Notes under the pieces: generated by a model | Database searches by the model: none | The model's input: only the letters and a program-made list of their open reading frames with translations | What the model was told of the DNA's origin: nothing | Position numbers and translations under genes: made by a program | Source of the DNA: DATJIG01 sp050260515 | GTDB lineage: Bacteria > Pseudomonadota > Alphaproteobacteria > SMXQ01 | DNA length: 64,000 bases | Assembly (NCBI GenBank): GCA_050260515.1 | Contig: JBLNCI010000044.1 | Location: forward strand, 27,117 to 91,116 | Direction of reading: 5' to 3' | Part shown: positions 14,779-23,299 of the stretch, piece by piece | How positions within the stretch are numbered: the stretch's first letter is position 1 | Layout of the letters: each line of letters begins with the position of its first letter

Positions 14779-15939
14779 ATGGAAACTGTCGAGATCAAGC
14801 GCTCTATCCGCGCGCGCGCGGAGGAACTGGGCTTCGCAGCGGTCGGTTTCGCCGGCGCAACCGCCGGCGACTCGACGCGCCGCGCGCTGCGCGCCTTCAT
14901 CGCCGACGGCCGCTACGGCGACATGGAGTGGATGGCGGCGACGCCGGAGCGGCGCGAGAGCCCGCGCGGGCTGTGGCCCGACGCCCGGAGCGTCATCGTG
15001 CTCGCGCTCGACTACGGCCCGCCCGGCGATCCCCAGGCGCACCTCGCGCGCCCCGAGCGCGGCGTCATCGCCGCCTACGCCAAGGGCCGGGATTATCACT
15101 ACGTCGCCAAGAAGAAGCTCAACGAGCTCGGCGGCTGGATCGCCCGCACCTTCGGGTGCGAGATAAAGCACTTCGTCGACACCGCGCCGGTGATGGAGAA
15201 GCCGCTGGCGCAGCGGGCCGGCCTCGGCTGGCAGGGCAAGCACACGAATCTCGTGTCGCGCGACCACGGCTCGTGGCTGTTCCTGTGCGAGCTGTTCACC
15301 GATCTCGAGCTGCCGCCCGACGAGGCGGGGCGGGATTCCTGCGGCACGTGCCGCGCCTGCATCGACGCCTGCCCGACGGCGGCGATCACGGCACCCTACC
15401 GGCTCGACGCGCGGCGCTGCATCTCGTACCTGACGATCGAGCACAAGGGCACCATCCCCGCGGAATTCCGCGAGGCGATCGGCAACCGCATCTACGGCTG
15501 CGACGACTGCCTCGCCGCCTGCCCGTGGAACAAGTACGCGACGCGCACGACCGAGCTCGCATTCCTGCCGCGCATCGAGCTGACCGCGCCCAAGCTCCTC
15601 GACCTGGTCGAGCTCGACGACGCGACGTTCCGGGACGTGTTCTCGCGCTCGCCGATCAAGCGGCTCGGCCGCGCCCGATTCGTCCGCAACGTGCTGATCG
15701 CGCTCGGCAACACCGGCGGTCGGGTGCCGGGCGCCGTCCCGGCGGTGCGCCGCCGCCTCGACGACGAGGACCCGCGCGTGCGCGCCATGGCGGTGTGGGC
15801 GCTCGCACGACTCGATCCCGACCGCTTCGCCCACGAGCGCGCGGTGCGCTTCGACAGCGAGACCGATCCCGACGTCTGCGCCGAGTGGCGCGCCGGCGCC
15901 ACCGCCGCGGCACCCGCTCGCCTTGCCGCCGCCCAATAG
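14779..15939 (+). CDS. queG: epoxyqueuosine reductase QueG
   Basis: A 386-residue cobalamin-dependent iron-sulfur enzyme that reduces epoxyqueuosine to queuosine in tRNA, the last step of the pathway. Two ferredoxin-like clusters are visible: C188, C191, C194 and C198 in DSCGTCRACIDACP, and C241, C244 and C248 in GCDDCLAACPWNK. The N-terminal catalytic domain has the usual DYGPP and YHYVAKKKL blocks. The length is normal for the family and includes a C-terminal HEAT-like tail. ATG 14779 is taken as start, although an in-frame TTG precedes it. queA follows after 33 bp, so the two form an operon, and marR is divergent. Confidence 0.95.
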   Translation: METVEIKRSIRARAEELGFAAVGFAGATAGDSTRRALRAFIADGRYGDMEWMAATPERRESPRGLWPDARSVIVLALDYGPPGDPQAHLARPERGVIAAYAKGRDYHYVAKKKLNELGGWIARTFGCEIKHFVDTAPVMEKPLAQRAGLGWQGKHTNLVSRDHGSWLFLCELFTDLELPPDEAGRDSCGTCRACIDACPTAAITAPYRLDARRCISYLTIEHKGTIPAEFREAIGNRIYGCDDCLAACPWNKYATRTTELAFLPRIELTAPKLLDLVELDDATFRDVFSRSPIKRLGRARFVRNVLIALGNTGGRVPGAVPAVRRRLDDEDPRVRAMAVWALARLDPDRFAHERAVRFDSETDPDVCAEWRAGATAAAPARLAAAQ

Positions 15940-15972
15940 CTCGCCCCGATAGTCCGCCCCGATAGTCTGCCC

Positions 15973-17049
15973 ATGAAGCTCTCCGAGTTCGATTTCGAGC
16001 TGCCCCGCTCGGCGATCGCGCAGCGCCCGGCGGAGCCGCGGGATTCGGCCCGCCTGCTCGTGATCGGCGATCCGACGGAGCGCGGCGTGTTTGCCGACCG
16101 CATCGTCCGCGACCTGCCGTCGCTGCTCGCGCCGGGCGACCTCCTCGTCGTCAACGACACCCGCGTCATCCCGGCGCGGCTGTTCGGCGCGCGCGGCAGC
16201 GCCAAGGTCGAGGCGACGCTCCACAAGCGCGAAGGCACCGGCCGCTGGGCCGCGTTCGTGAAAGGCGCGAAGCGCCTCAAGGACGGCGACCGCGTCGACT
16301 TCGGCGACGGGTTCGCGGCGACGGTCGCCGGCCGCGGCGAGGGCGGCACGGTGATCCTCGACTTCGCCAGGAGCGACGCCGACCTGCTCGCGGCGCTCGA
16401 CGTCCATGGCCGCATGCCGCTGCCGCCCTACATCGAGCGCGGCGACGACGCCGACTCCAGGGACTACGACGACTACCAGACCGTGTTCGGGATCGAGAGC
16501 GGCAAGCGCGGCGCCATCGCCGCGCCGACCGCCGGCCTGCACTTCACCGATTCGCTGCTCGCGGCGCTCGATGCGCGCGGGATCGCGCGCGCGACCGTGA
16601 CGCTCCATGTCGGCGCCGGCACATTCCTGCCGGTCCGGGTCGAGAACGTCGACGAGCACGTGATGCTCACCGAGATCGGCGAGGTGCCCTCGAGCGCGGC
16701 CGATGCCATCGCCCGGACGCGCGCGCGCGGAGGCCGCGTCGTCGGCGTCGGCACCACGGTGACGCGGATCCTCGAGACCGCCGCGGCCGAGACCGGCAGC
16801 GTCCGCCCGTTCGCCGGCGAGACCGATCTCTTCATCACGCCCGGCTATCGCTTCAAGGCGATCGACCTCCTGTTCACCAACTTCCACCTGCCGAAGTCGA
16901 CGCTGTTCATGCTGGTGTCGGCGTTCGCCGGGCTCGAGCGCATGCGCGCCGCCTACGCCCACGCGATCGCCGCCGGGTACCGGTTCTACTCCTACGGCGA
17001 TGCGTGCCTGCTACACCCGCAGCCCGGAGCGACCGCGCGCTCGGTCTAG
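15973..17049 (+). CDS. queA: tRNA preQ1(34) S-adenosylmethionine ribosyltransferase-isomerase QueA
   Basis: A 358-residue, full-length QueA, which transfers and rearranges the ribosyl group of SAM onto preQ1 in tRNA to form epoxyqueuosine. Family blocks include FDFELPRSAIAQRPAEPRDSARLL at the N terminus, VVNDTRVIPARL, AAPTAGLHFT and the C-terminal LFTNFHLPKSTLFMLVSAF. The N-terminal block is exact enough to fix the ATG at 15973. It is preceded by queG and followed by a small secreted protein, a sensor kinase and tgt on the same strand. Confidence 0.96.
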   Translation: MKLSEFDFELPRSAIAQRPAEPRDSARLLVIGDPTERGVFADRIVRDLPSLLAPGDLLVVNDTRVIPARLFGARGSAKVEATLHKREGTGRWAAFVKGAKRLKDGDRVDFGDGFAATVAGRGEGGTVILDFARSDADLLAALDVHGRMPLPPYIERGDDADSRDYDDYQTVFGIESGKRGAIAAPTAGLHFTDSLLAALDARGIARATVTLHVGAGTFLPVRVENVDEHVMLTEIGEVPSSAADAIARTRARGGRVVGVGTTVTRILETAAAETGSVRPFAGETDLFITPGYRFKAIDLLFTNFHLPKSTLFMLVSAFAGLERMRAAYAHAIAAGYRFYSYGDACLLHPQPGATARSV

Positions 17050-17136
17050 GCCACGTCGTCCGGTCGGCGTGTTGTCATTTGCGCCGGAACGGCGCAGACT
17101 TCGCGAAAATACAAGAACGTACACCGGGAGGAACAG

Positions 17137-17526
17137 ATGGCCCTCAAAGGGGGCGCGGCGCTCGTCGCCGCGTGTTTGGCCGCGAGCAGCGCGGCGAGCG
17201 CTTTCGATCGTATGGGCGCGTTCAAGATCGGCGCCGGCATCGGCGCGGAGCCGTGCCGCGAGGTGATCGCGACGATCGCCGAACCGGCCCCGTCGGCTGG
17301 AAAAGGCACCTCGAGCCGCGCCTCAGCGTACGCCGCCTACATTCTCGGCTTCCAGACCGGGATGAACGCCGCGACGCCGCGCACCCACGATGTCTTCCAG
17401 GCGCTCGGCGACGACCCAGTGCCAAAGGCGTTCGTGTGGGTGAAGACCTGGTGCGAGACCAATCCGGACTCCACCTTCGGAGCCGCCGTCGTGGCCTTGT
17501 CCCACGCGGTGATGCCGAAGAGCTAG
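17137..17526 (+). CDS. small exported protein of unknown function, 129 aa
   Basis: A signal peptide (MALKGGAALVAACLAASSAASA) is followed by a mature domain of about 105 residues. Its two cysteines, in EPCREV and KTWCETNP, probably form a disulfide. The pattern AYAAYILGFQTGMN, then a C-terminal CETNP-x-x-x-FGAAVVAL, recalls small periplasmic Rap1a/HdeA-like helical proteins, but the resemblance is only in pattern. GGGAGGA precedes the ATG at 17137. A hairpin at 17569-17593 probably ends the transcript. Confidence 0.75.
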   Translation: MALKGGAALVAACLAASSAASAFDRMGAFKIGAGIGAEPCREVIATIAEPAPSAGKGTSSRASAYAAYILGFQTGMNAATPRTHDVFQALGDDPVPKAFVWVKTWCETNPDSTFGAAVVALSHAVMPKS

Positions 17527-17568
17527 GCATCCCCATCAATCTTCCGTTAACCATCTGCGGCTTAACGT

Positions 17569-17593
17569 GACAGGCCGGCGGCAGCGGCCTGTC
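17569..17593 (+). terminator. terminator-like hairpin
   Basis: GACAGGCCG and CGGCCTGTC form a 9-bp stem around a 7-base loop, followed by GTTTCC. It ends the queG-queA-17137 unit and argues against the GTG at 17567 as start of the sensor kinase. Confidence 0.6.
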
Positions 17594-17638
17594 GTTTCCG
17601 TACGCGCAACGCGTGCCTTTCTGGGGCGGAGTGACATT

Positions 17639-19480
17639 GTGCGCGCGACTCCATCAACACCACGATCGGTCGGGTCGCGTGCGCTCGGCGTCGTCCTCGG
17701 CGACGGCCCCTATCGCCTGCTGTATGGCGGCGCCGCCGCCATCATCGCCGTCCTTCTCACCGCGACCACCATCGTCGTGCTGTCCATGCGCGAGGCCGCG
17801 CTCCAGAACGAGGAGCACGAGCTCGCGACGCTCAGTCTGACGCTCGCGGAGAACGCCGATCGCACGCTTCAGGCGGTCGACGTCGTCCTCCAGACCGTGG
17901 CGGCGATCGCGGAGACCGGCACCGTCACCGACGAGCGCACATTCGCCGCGGCGATGTCGAGCCGGGAGGTGAACGCGACGCTGCGCGATCGTCTGCGGAG
18001 CAGCACGCAGCTCGACGAGATCCGTGTCTTCGACGTGCGCGGGACCCTGCTCAACTCGTCGCGGTCATGGCCGCCGCGAGAGATGAACGCCGCCGACCGC
18101 GACTACTTCCGCCCGTTCCTCACCAATCCCGCCCTCGAAGTGGTCATCGGCTCGCCGGCCCGCGATCGGGACACCGGCGAGTGGCGGCTCCATGTGGCGC
18201 GGAAGATCACCGACGCGCAAGGGCGCCTGCTCGGCGTCGCCGCGGGCGCTCTGCCGCTGCGGTACTTCGTCGACCTCTATCGCGCCGTCCTCGCCTCCGA
18301 CGACGCCGCCATCGCGCTGATCAAGCCCGACGGCATGCTCCTCGCCCGGTATCCGACCACCGATGCCGTCGGCCGCCGCTTCGCCGACTTCGCCGGGCAG
18401 CGGGCGCTGCGCGGGGGAATGTCGGGGACGATTCGCGAGCCCAGCCCGCTCGATGGCTCGTTCCGCATCAAGGCGGCGCACGTCACCGCCAACTACCCGC
18501 TCGTCGTCCTGACGACCCGGATGATGGACGCGGCGCTCGAGCCCTGGCGCCACCTCGCGCGCCTCATCGTCGCCATCGCCGCCGGCTGCGTGGCCTCGAT
18601 CGCCGTCGCCGCCCACGTGCTCGCGCGATACTTCAAGGCGCACGAGACCCTGACCCGTACCCGTCAGGAGCTGGCGCTGCAGGAGGAGCGCGCCGCCGCG
18701 TACGAAGCGCTCAAGGAGGCCAAGGAGGCGGCGGAGGACGCCAACCGCGCCAAGTCCGAGTTCCTCGCCAACATGAGCCATGAGCTGCGGACGCCGCTCA
18801 ACGCCATCATCGGCTTCTCCGAGCTGATGCTGACCCATCCGTACGGTCCGATCGGCGACCAGCGCTACGCCGGATACATCAGCGACATCAGCAACAGCGG
18901 CCGCCACCTGCTCGACATCATCAACGAGATCCTCGACATCGCGAAGATCGGCGCCGGCAAGCTGACGCTGGACACGCAGCGGTTCGACCTCGCTGCGATC
19001 GTCGCCGAGAGCGCCGCCATGGTGCGGGTCAACGCCGAACGGGATGGCCTGCGCCTTGCCGTCCACCTCGATGCGAGGCCGTGGGTCACCGGCGATGCCC
19101 GCAAGATCCGGCAGGTGCTGCTCAACCTCCTGTCGAATGCGATCAAGTTCACGCCGCGCGACGGCGCGATCGACGTCCGTCTGTCGATGCGCCCCGACGG
19201 CGCCGCCGCGATCTCCGTCGCCGACACGGGCATCGGCATCGCGGCCGAACGGCTCTCGTCCATCGGTCAGCCGTTCGTGCAAGGCGATTCGGTGCTGAAC
19301 CGCCGGCACGAAGGGACCGGCCTCGGCCTCGCGCTGTCGAAGGCTTTCGTCGACCTGCACGGAGGCTCGCTCACCGTGGCAAGCGAGCCCGGCAAGGGCA
19401 CCACCGTCACCGTCGTGCTGCCGCCCAATCGCGACAACGAGCGCAGCGACACGGAGTCCCCGCTGCTCGTCGCCTCCTGA
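17639..19480 (+). CDS. Cache-domain sensor histidine kinase
   Basis: A 613-residue membrane kinase. TM1 (about residues 25-52) and TM2 near LARLIVAIAAGCVASIAVAA enclose a periplasmic dCache-type sensor of roughly 220 residues. A short coiled-coil linker, rich in EALKEAKEAAEDANRA, leads to HisKA with the phospho-acceptor His381 in MSHELRTPLN. The HATPase boxes are NLLSNAIKFTP, DTGIGIA and GTGLGLALSK. The GTG at 17639 has GGAG with a 7-base spacer; the GTG at 17567 lies in a terminator hairpin. No response regulator is adjacent, so it is an orphan kinase placed between queA and tgt. The ligand is unknown. Confidence 0.92.
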   Translation: MRATPSTPRSVGSRALGVVLGDGPYRLLYGGAAAIIAVLLTATTIVVLSMREAALQNEEHELATLSLTLAENADRTLQAVDVVLQTVAAIAETGTVTDERTFAAAMSSREVNATLRDRLRSSTQLDEIRVFDVRGTLLNSSRSWPPREMNAADRDYFRPFLTNPALEVVIGSPARDRDTGEWRLHVARKITDAQGRLLGVAAGALPLRYFVDLYRAVLASDDAAIALIKPDGMLLARYPTTDAVGRRFADFAGQRALRGGMSGTIREPSPLDGSFRIKAAHVTANYPLVVLTTRMMDAALEPWRHLARLIVAIAAGCVASIAVAAHVLARYFKAHETLTRTRQELALQEERAAAYEALKEAKEAAEDANRAKSEFLANMSHELRTPLNAIIGFSELMLTHPYGPIGDQRYAGYISDISNSGRHLLDIINEILDIAKIGAGKLTLDTQRFDLAAIVAESAAMVRVNAERDGLRLAVHLDARPWVTGDARKIRQVLLNLLSNAIKFTPRDGAIDVRLSMRPDGAAAISVADTGIGIAAERLSSIGQPFVQGDSVLNRRHEGTGLGLALSKAFVDLHGGSLTVASEPGKGTTVTVVLPPNRDNERSDTESPLLVAS

Positions 19481-19557
19481 GCACCGCGCCCGGTCGGCCT
19501 CACGGGCCGGATCGTGTATAAAGCCGGGCAACGCTCACCGCTGCGGACATCCGTCCC

Positions 19558-20700
19558 GTGACGACCGCCATCTCGTTCGACCTCCTCGCCCGCGACGGCG
19601 CCGCTCGACGCGCCCGCCTCGGGACCGCGCACGGCGTCGTCAATACACCGGCGTTCATGCCGGTCGGCACGCAGGCGACGGTGAAAGGGATGACATGGCA
19701 GTCGGTGATCGACACCGGCGCCGAGATGGTGCTCGCCAACACCTACCATCTGATGCTGCGGCCGGGGGCGGACGCGGTGGAGAAGCTCGGAGGTCTCCAT
19801 GTCTTCTCGGGGTGGCGCGGCCCGATCCTCACCGACTCCGGCGGCTATCAGGTGATGTCGCTCGCCGCGCTGAGGAAGATCACCGAACACGGCGTCACGT
19901 TCCGCTCCCACATCGACGGCACGATGCACGAGCTGACGCCCGAGCGGTCGGTGCAGATCCAGCACGCCCTCGACGCCGACGTCTCGATGGTGCTGGACGA
20001 ATGCGTGAAGCTTCCGGCGCCGGTCGAGGAGGCGAACCGCGCGATGGAGCTGTCGCTGCGCTGGGCGTCGCGCTCGAAGGCGGCATTCGTACCGCGCCCG
20101 GGCTACGCCCTGTTCGGCATCGTCCAGGGCGGAACCGACGCCGGGTTGCGCCGCCGCTCCGCCGAGGGTCTCGTCGCCATCGGCTTCGACGGCTACGCGA
20201 TCGGCGGCCTCGCCGTCGGCGAGGGCCAGGAGGCGATGCTGGCGACGCTCGACGTCACCGTGCCCCATCTTCCCGCCGACCGGCCGCGGTACCTGATGGG
20301 GGTCGGCACGCCGTCCGACCTCGTCCAGGCCGTCGCGCGCGGAATCGACCTGTTCGACTGCGTCATGCCGACGCGCTCCGGTCGGACGGCGAAAGCGTTC
20401 ACGCGGTTCGGCGAGATCAATCTGCGCAACGCGCGCCACGCAGGCGACCCGCGACCGCTGGATGAGACGTGCGATTGCCCGGCCTGCGCGGGCCCGACCG
20501 TCGGCGGCGGGCGCGCCTATCTCCACCACCTGTTCCGGGCCGACGAGATGCTCGGGCCGATGCTGCTGACCTGGCACAACGTGCGGTTCTACCAGCGGCT
20601 CATGGCGGGCATGCGCGCGGCGATCGCCGCCGGCACGTTCGCCGACTTCGCGGCCAAGACGCTCGAAGACCTCGGACGCGGGGATATTCCGGCGCTGTAG
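19558..20700 (+). CDS. tgt: queuine/preQ1 tRNA-guanine transglycosylase
   Basis: A 380-residue, full-length bacterial Tgt that exchanges G34 for preQ1 in tRNAs for Asn, Asp, His and Tyr. Visible blocks are DSGGYQVMSL with the general-base Asp, GIVQGGTDAGLRRRS, GYAIGGLAVGEG, and the nucleophile Asp in IDLFDCVMPTRSGR. The C-terminal zinc site is CDCPACAG plus a His. Translation starts at GTG 19558, giving MTTAISFDLLARDG. queF follows after 40 bp, so tgt and queF are probably co-transcribed. Confidence 0.96.
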   Translation: MTTAISFDLLARDGAARRARLGTAHGVVNTPAFMPVGTQATVKGMTWQSVIDTGAEMVLANTYHLMLRPGADAVEKLGGLHVFSGWRGPILTDSGGYQVMSLAALRKITEHGVTFRSHIDGTMHELTPERSVQIQHALDADVSMVLDECVKLPAPVEEANRAMELSLRWASRSKAAFVPRPGYALFGIVQGGTDAGLRRRSAEGLVAIGFDGYAIGGLAVGEGQEAMLATLDVTVPHLPADRPRYLMGVGTPSDLVQAVARGIDLFDCVMPTRSGRTAKAFTRFGEINLRNARHAGDPRPLDETCDCPACAGPTVGGGRAYLHHLFRADEMLGPMLLTWHNVRFYQRLMAGMRAAIAAGTFADFAAKTLEDLGRGDIPAL

Positions 20701-20740
20701 CGCCCTTGTGCGGCCGCATCCCGCCGCTTACCTTCCGGCC

Positions 20741-21226
20741 ATGGCCAAGAAGCCCCGCTCCGCGTCCAAATCTCGCACGACGTCCCTTACCCAGCTCGGT
20801 CGCGCGTCGGCACTCCCCACGTCCCCGGCGGACGCAAGGCTCGAGACCTTCGCCAACCCGCACCCCGGGCGCACCTACGTCGTGCGCTTCACCTGCCCCG
20901 AGTTCACGTCGCTGTGCCCGATCACGGGCCAGCCCGACTTCGCGCACCTTGTCATCGACTACGTGCCCGACCGGCGCTGCGTCGAATCGAAATCGTTCAA
21001 GCTGTTCCTCCACAGCTTCCGCAACGAGGGCGCGTTCCATGAGGACTGCACGCTCACCATCGCCGACCGTCTGGTGGCGGCGATGAGGCCCAAGTGGCTG
21101 CGCATCACCGGCGCGTGGTATCCGCGCGGCGGCATTCCCATCGACGTCTACTACCAGACCGGCGCCCCGCCGAAGGACGCCTACATCCCGGAGCCCGGCG
21201 TCGCGCCGTATCGCGGCCGCGGATAA
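20741..21226 (+). CDS. queF: NADPH-dependent preQ0 reductase QueF (short, unimodular form)
   Basis: A 161-residue T-fold enzyme that reduces the nitrile of preQ0 to preQ1. The catalytic Cys is in FTSLCPITGQPDF, and the substrate-binding block is VESKSFKLFLHSFRNE. The short length identifies the YkvM-like single-domain form. The ATG at 20741 (MAKKPRSASK) directly follows TTCCGGCC with no strong Shine-Dalgarno sequence; an upstream in-frame start at 20708 is less likely. It supplies the substrate of Tgt, encoded immediately upstream. Confidence 0.95.
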   Translation: MAKKPRSASKSRTTSLTQLGRASALPTSPADARLETFANPHPGRTYVVRFTCPEFTSLCPITGQPDFAHLVIDYVPDRRCVESKSFKLFLHSFRNEGAFHEDCTLTIADRLVAAMRPKWLRITGAWYPRGGIPIDVYYQTGAPPKDAYIPEPGVAPYRGRG

Positions 21227-21749
21227 GCGTCCCGCAGGAGCGGGCGCAACCGCATGGCGCCGATGATCGGCACGCCGGCAGGAACATCAGCGACGAAGTG
21301 ATTCGTCTCGTCGCAGAGAGCGATCTCGCCTACCGCGGCGAGCGCAGACATTCTGAGATCTTTCTACTCATGGGGAGACCGCTGCGCGATCGCGCACCGG
21401 ATCTAACTTCATTCTGCAACGAGAGCAGGCCTGACTCGCTCGTGAGCAAGGACGCAGGCCGAACCTCGAGTCTGACGCCGCAGTCATTCGCCCATTGGCG
21501 CGACAAAGCAAACGAATAGCGACACAGCGGCGGGACGAATTTATGTCGCGACGGCGATTGTCGCGCGGGGTTACCGCTTGTAAACGCTCCGCCCTGGCGC
21601 CATCTATTGCATGAAGCGTGTGCCAGCCGATCGTACGATCGCTTCGTTAGCCCACCGGGCGCGGGCACCATCCGGCGAGCCGCCACTACCGACCGATACC
21701 GACAGAATCCGCGCGCCGTGCTCCACTGGAGCCGCCGCAGCGGATTCTC
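21227..21749. other. intergenic region without a recognised gene
   Basis: About 520 bp after queF. Several short frames exist on both strands but none has a plausible ribosome-binding site or recognisable sequence. A purine-rich stretch with TCTGAGATCTTTCTACTC near 21350 and an AT-richer patch near 21400-21540 are the only departures from the local composition. Confidence 0.4.
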
Positions 21750-21777
21750 CAGGGGAAGAGCTTCGGCTCTTCCCCTG
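21750..21777 (+). ncRNA. perfect 12-bp UUCG-tetraloop hairpin upstream of a small-ORF operon
   Basis: CAGGGGAAGAGC, loop TTCG, GCTCTTCCCCTG: every base of the 12-bp stem pairs, capped by the exceptionally stable cUUCGg tetraloop. No T-tract follows, so it is not a standard terminator. It ends 31 bases before the first of three overlapping mini-genes. It could be a leader element, an RNA-processing stop or a terminator of rho-assisted type. Confidence 0.6.
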
Positions 21778-21808
21778 TCGGTCCGGCGGCAACCGGAAGG
21801 ACATGCTC

Positions 21809-22015
21809 ATGAGTTTGCGCAGCGCCGGATTCCCTCTCCCCTCCGTCATCTTCGACGCCGAGCTCAGCGCGTATGGCGCAGCGCTCTCGGAGGGCTGGCC
21901 TCTGCATCACGACCGGGCTGACGCTCGCCGGACGCCGGCGACGGACGAGCCGTCGAGCGCCGTCCTCGATGTCGTGTCGCCGCAGCGCGCGCGCCCGGCG
22001 AGGATCGCTGCATGA
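21809..22015 (+). CDS. hypothetical protein, 68 aa (first of three overlapping mini-genes)
   Basis: It begins MSLRSAGFPLPSVIFDAELS and has an Arg- and Pro-rich C terminus. No membrane segment or signal peptide is obvious. GGAAGGA lies 7 bases before the ATG at 21809; the ATG at 21803 is too close to it. Its TGA overlaps the ATG of the next ORF (ATGA), which is good evidence of genuine translation. No family was recognised. Confidence 0.55.
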   Translation: MSLRSAGFPLPSVIFDAELSAYGAALSEGWPLHHDRADARRTPATDEPSSAVLDVVSPQRARPARIAA

Positions 22016-22164
22016 GCACTTCTGATGCGAGCCGCCGCGAGTGGTTCACGCCCATCTGGGCGGTACCGGTGCTGCTTCTCATCCTGGTGGCGCTCTATAC
22101 CATCGCGAACGGGGGAATACCGGATTCGGGTGGTCTCGCAGTGCCCTCGGCGGTGACGCCATGA
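22012..22164 (+). CDS. single-pass membrane mini-protein, 50 aa
   Basis: A polar N terminus (MSTSDASRREW) is followed by one hydrophobic helix, FTPIWAVPVLLLILVALYTI, and a short Gly/Ser/Pro tail. It overlaps both its neighbours by ATGA (22012-22015 and 22161-22164), so the three genes are translationally coupled. GAGG lies about 9 bases upstream. It could be a membrane anchor or small accessory subunit. The dehydrogenase complex that follows at 22513 also acts at the membrane, but any link is only positional. Confidence 0.6.
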   Translation: MSTSDASRREWFTPIWAVPVLLLILVALYTIANGGIPDSGGLAVPSAVTP

Positions 22165-22376
22165 GCAGCGGCGCCAATGCCCGCGCACGGGTGACGTTTC
22201 GATACCGGGTGAAGGCCGCCATGCTCCGCCGCGAAGCGCGCCGCCCGTGCAATCTCCGGGTGCGGACCCTGCTCCTCTACAGCGCCAGCGAATACGACTG
22301 GCTGGCGGGTGATCCCGACGACTGCTCGGAGACCGCAGCGATAGAGCTAGACCTTGCGGAACCGACGCTCCACTAG
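22161..22376 (+). CDS. hypothetical protein, 71 aa
   Basis: A basic N-terminal half (MSSGANARARVTFRYRVKAA, then MLRREARRP) and an acidic C-terminal half ending in LDLAEPTLH, giving a strongly bipolar charge pattern. It starts inside the stop codon of the 50-aa membrane ORF. There is no signal peptide or membrane helix. No family was recognised. It is 136 bp upstream of the Tat-exported dehydrogenase subunit. Confidence 0.5.
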   Translation: MSSGANARARVTFRYRVKAAMLRREARRPCNLRVRTLLLYSASEYDWLAGDPDDCSETAAIELDLAEPTLH

Positions 22377-22512
22377 GCCTGAAGCACAGCCGCGCTGTCA
22401 GACAACGGCGGACCTTAAAGTGGTTTAACGACCGCGCCGGAACCGAACCTTGCGGCGTAGCATTCTGGACGCGTGTGGTCACTCGATGTGATCACCTCGC
22501 CGAGGATGTGCG

Positions 22513-23259
22513 ATGGCAAAAAAGGGAATCAGCCGCCGGTCGGTTCTGTCCTCCACGGCGTTGTTCGGATCGTATTTGGCGCTCGATCCCTTCGGAGCCG
22601 AGGCCCGGGTCATCTCCGGCGATCAGCCGTGGCGCGAAGGCGCGCAGGATCCGCCGCGCCCGGCCGAACCGGGGCCGTATGCGTTCTTCACGCAAGATGA
22701 GGCGGCCCTCGTCGACGCCGTCGTCGCGCGCTTCATTCCGGCGGATGATCTCGGCCCCGGCGCCAAGGAAGCCGGAGTCACCTTCTTCATCGACCGCCAG
22801 CTCGCTGGCCGCTACGGCCGCGCCGAGACCTGGTACATGCAGGGCCCGTGGGGCGACGGCACCGAGACGCAGGGCTATCAGCTCCGCCTCACCCCGGCTC
22901 AGTACTACCGCACCGCGCTGAAGGGCATCGACGACTATTGCCGCACGTCGTTCAGCGGCAAGACGTTCCGCGAGCTCACCGCCGAGCAGCAGGACGGCGT
23001 CCTCGACAGCATCGACAAGGACGACGTCAAGCTGCAGGGCGTCGGCGGCAAGACCTTTCTCGACTTCTTCTTCCACAATACCATCGAAGGCTTCTTCGCT
23101 GACCCGATCTACGGCGGCAACCGCGACATGGTCGGCTGGAAGCTGATCGGGTTTCCCGGAGCGCGGTACGACTACCGGGACTACGTGACGAAACACAATC
23201 AGGACCTCGGCATCCCGCCGGTCGGGCTGAAGGGCCGGCCAGGGTGGATCCCGTCGTGA
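22513..23259 (+). CDS. gluconate 2-dehydrogenase subunit 3 family protein (Tat-exported small subunit)
   Basis: A 248-residue protein opening with a twin-arginine signal, SRRSVLSSTALFGSYLAL, and followed by the gluconate_2-dh3 domain (FFTQDEAALVDAVVARFIP, then FLDFFFHNTIEGFFADPIYGGN). In known complexes this gamma subunit escorts the flavoprotein through the Tat system and completes the periplasmic enzyme. The next genes are a GMC flavoprotein and a multi-haem cytochrome c, so this is the first gene of a three-subunit membrane-bound sugar or sugar-acid dehydrogenase operon. Confidence 0.93.
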   Translation: MAKKGISRRSVLSSTALFGSYLALDPFGAEARVISGDQPWREGAQDPPRPAEPGPYAFFTQDEAALVDAVVARFIPADDLGPGAKEAGVTFFIDRQLAGRYGRAETWYMQGPWGDGTETQGYQLRLTPAQYYRTALKGIDDYCRTSFSGKTFRELTAEQQDGVLDSIDKDDVKLQGVGGKTFLDFFFHNTIEGFFADPIYGGNRDMVGWKLIGFPGARYDYRDYVTKHNQDLGIPPVGLKGRPGWIPS

Positions 23260-23299
23260 CCGCCCGCAAGAAATTCCGCGTGACAGAGGGAGATCGCTG

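Noticed and set aside
14740..16962. 740-codon open frame on the minus strand
   Set aside because: It lies fully antisense to queG and queA, whose catalytic motifs are clear. Arg/Ala/Gly/Glu-rich composition and lack of motifs mark it as a GC-driven shadow.
17567..17638. GTG at 17567 as start of the sensor kinase
   Set aside because: It lies inside a terminator hairpin and lacks a Shine-Dalgarno sequence; the GTG at 17639 has GGAG with a 7-base spacer.
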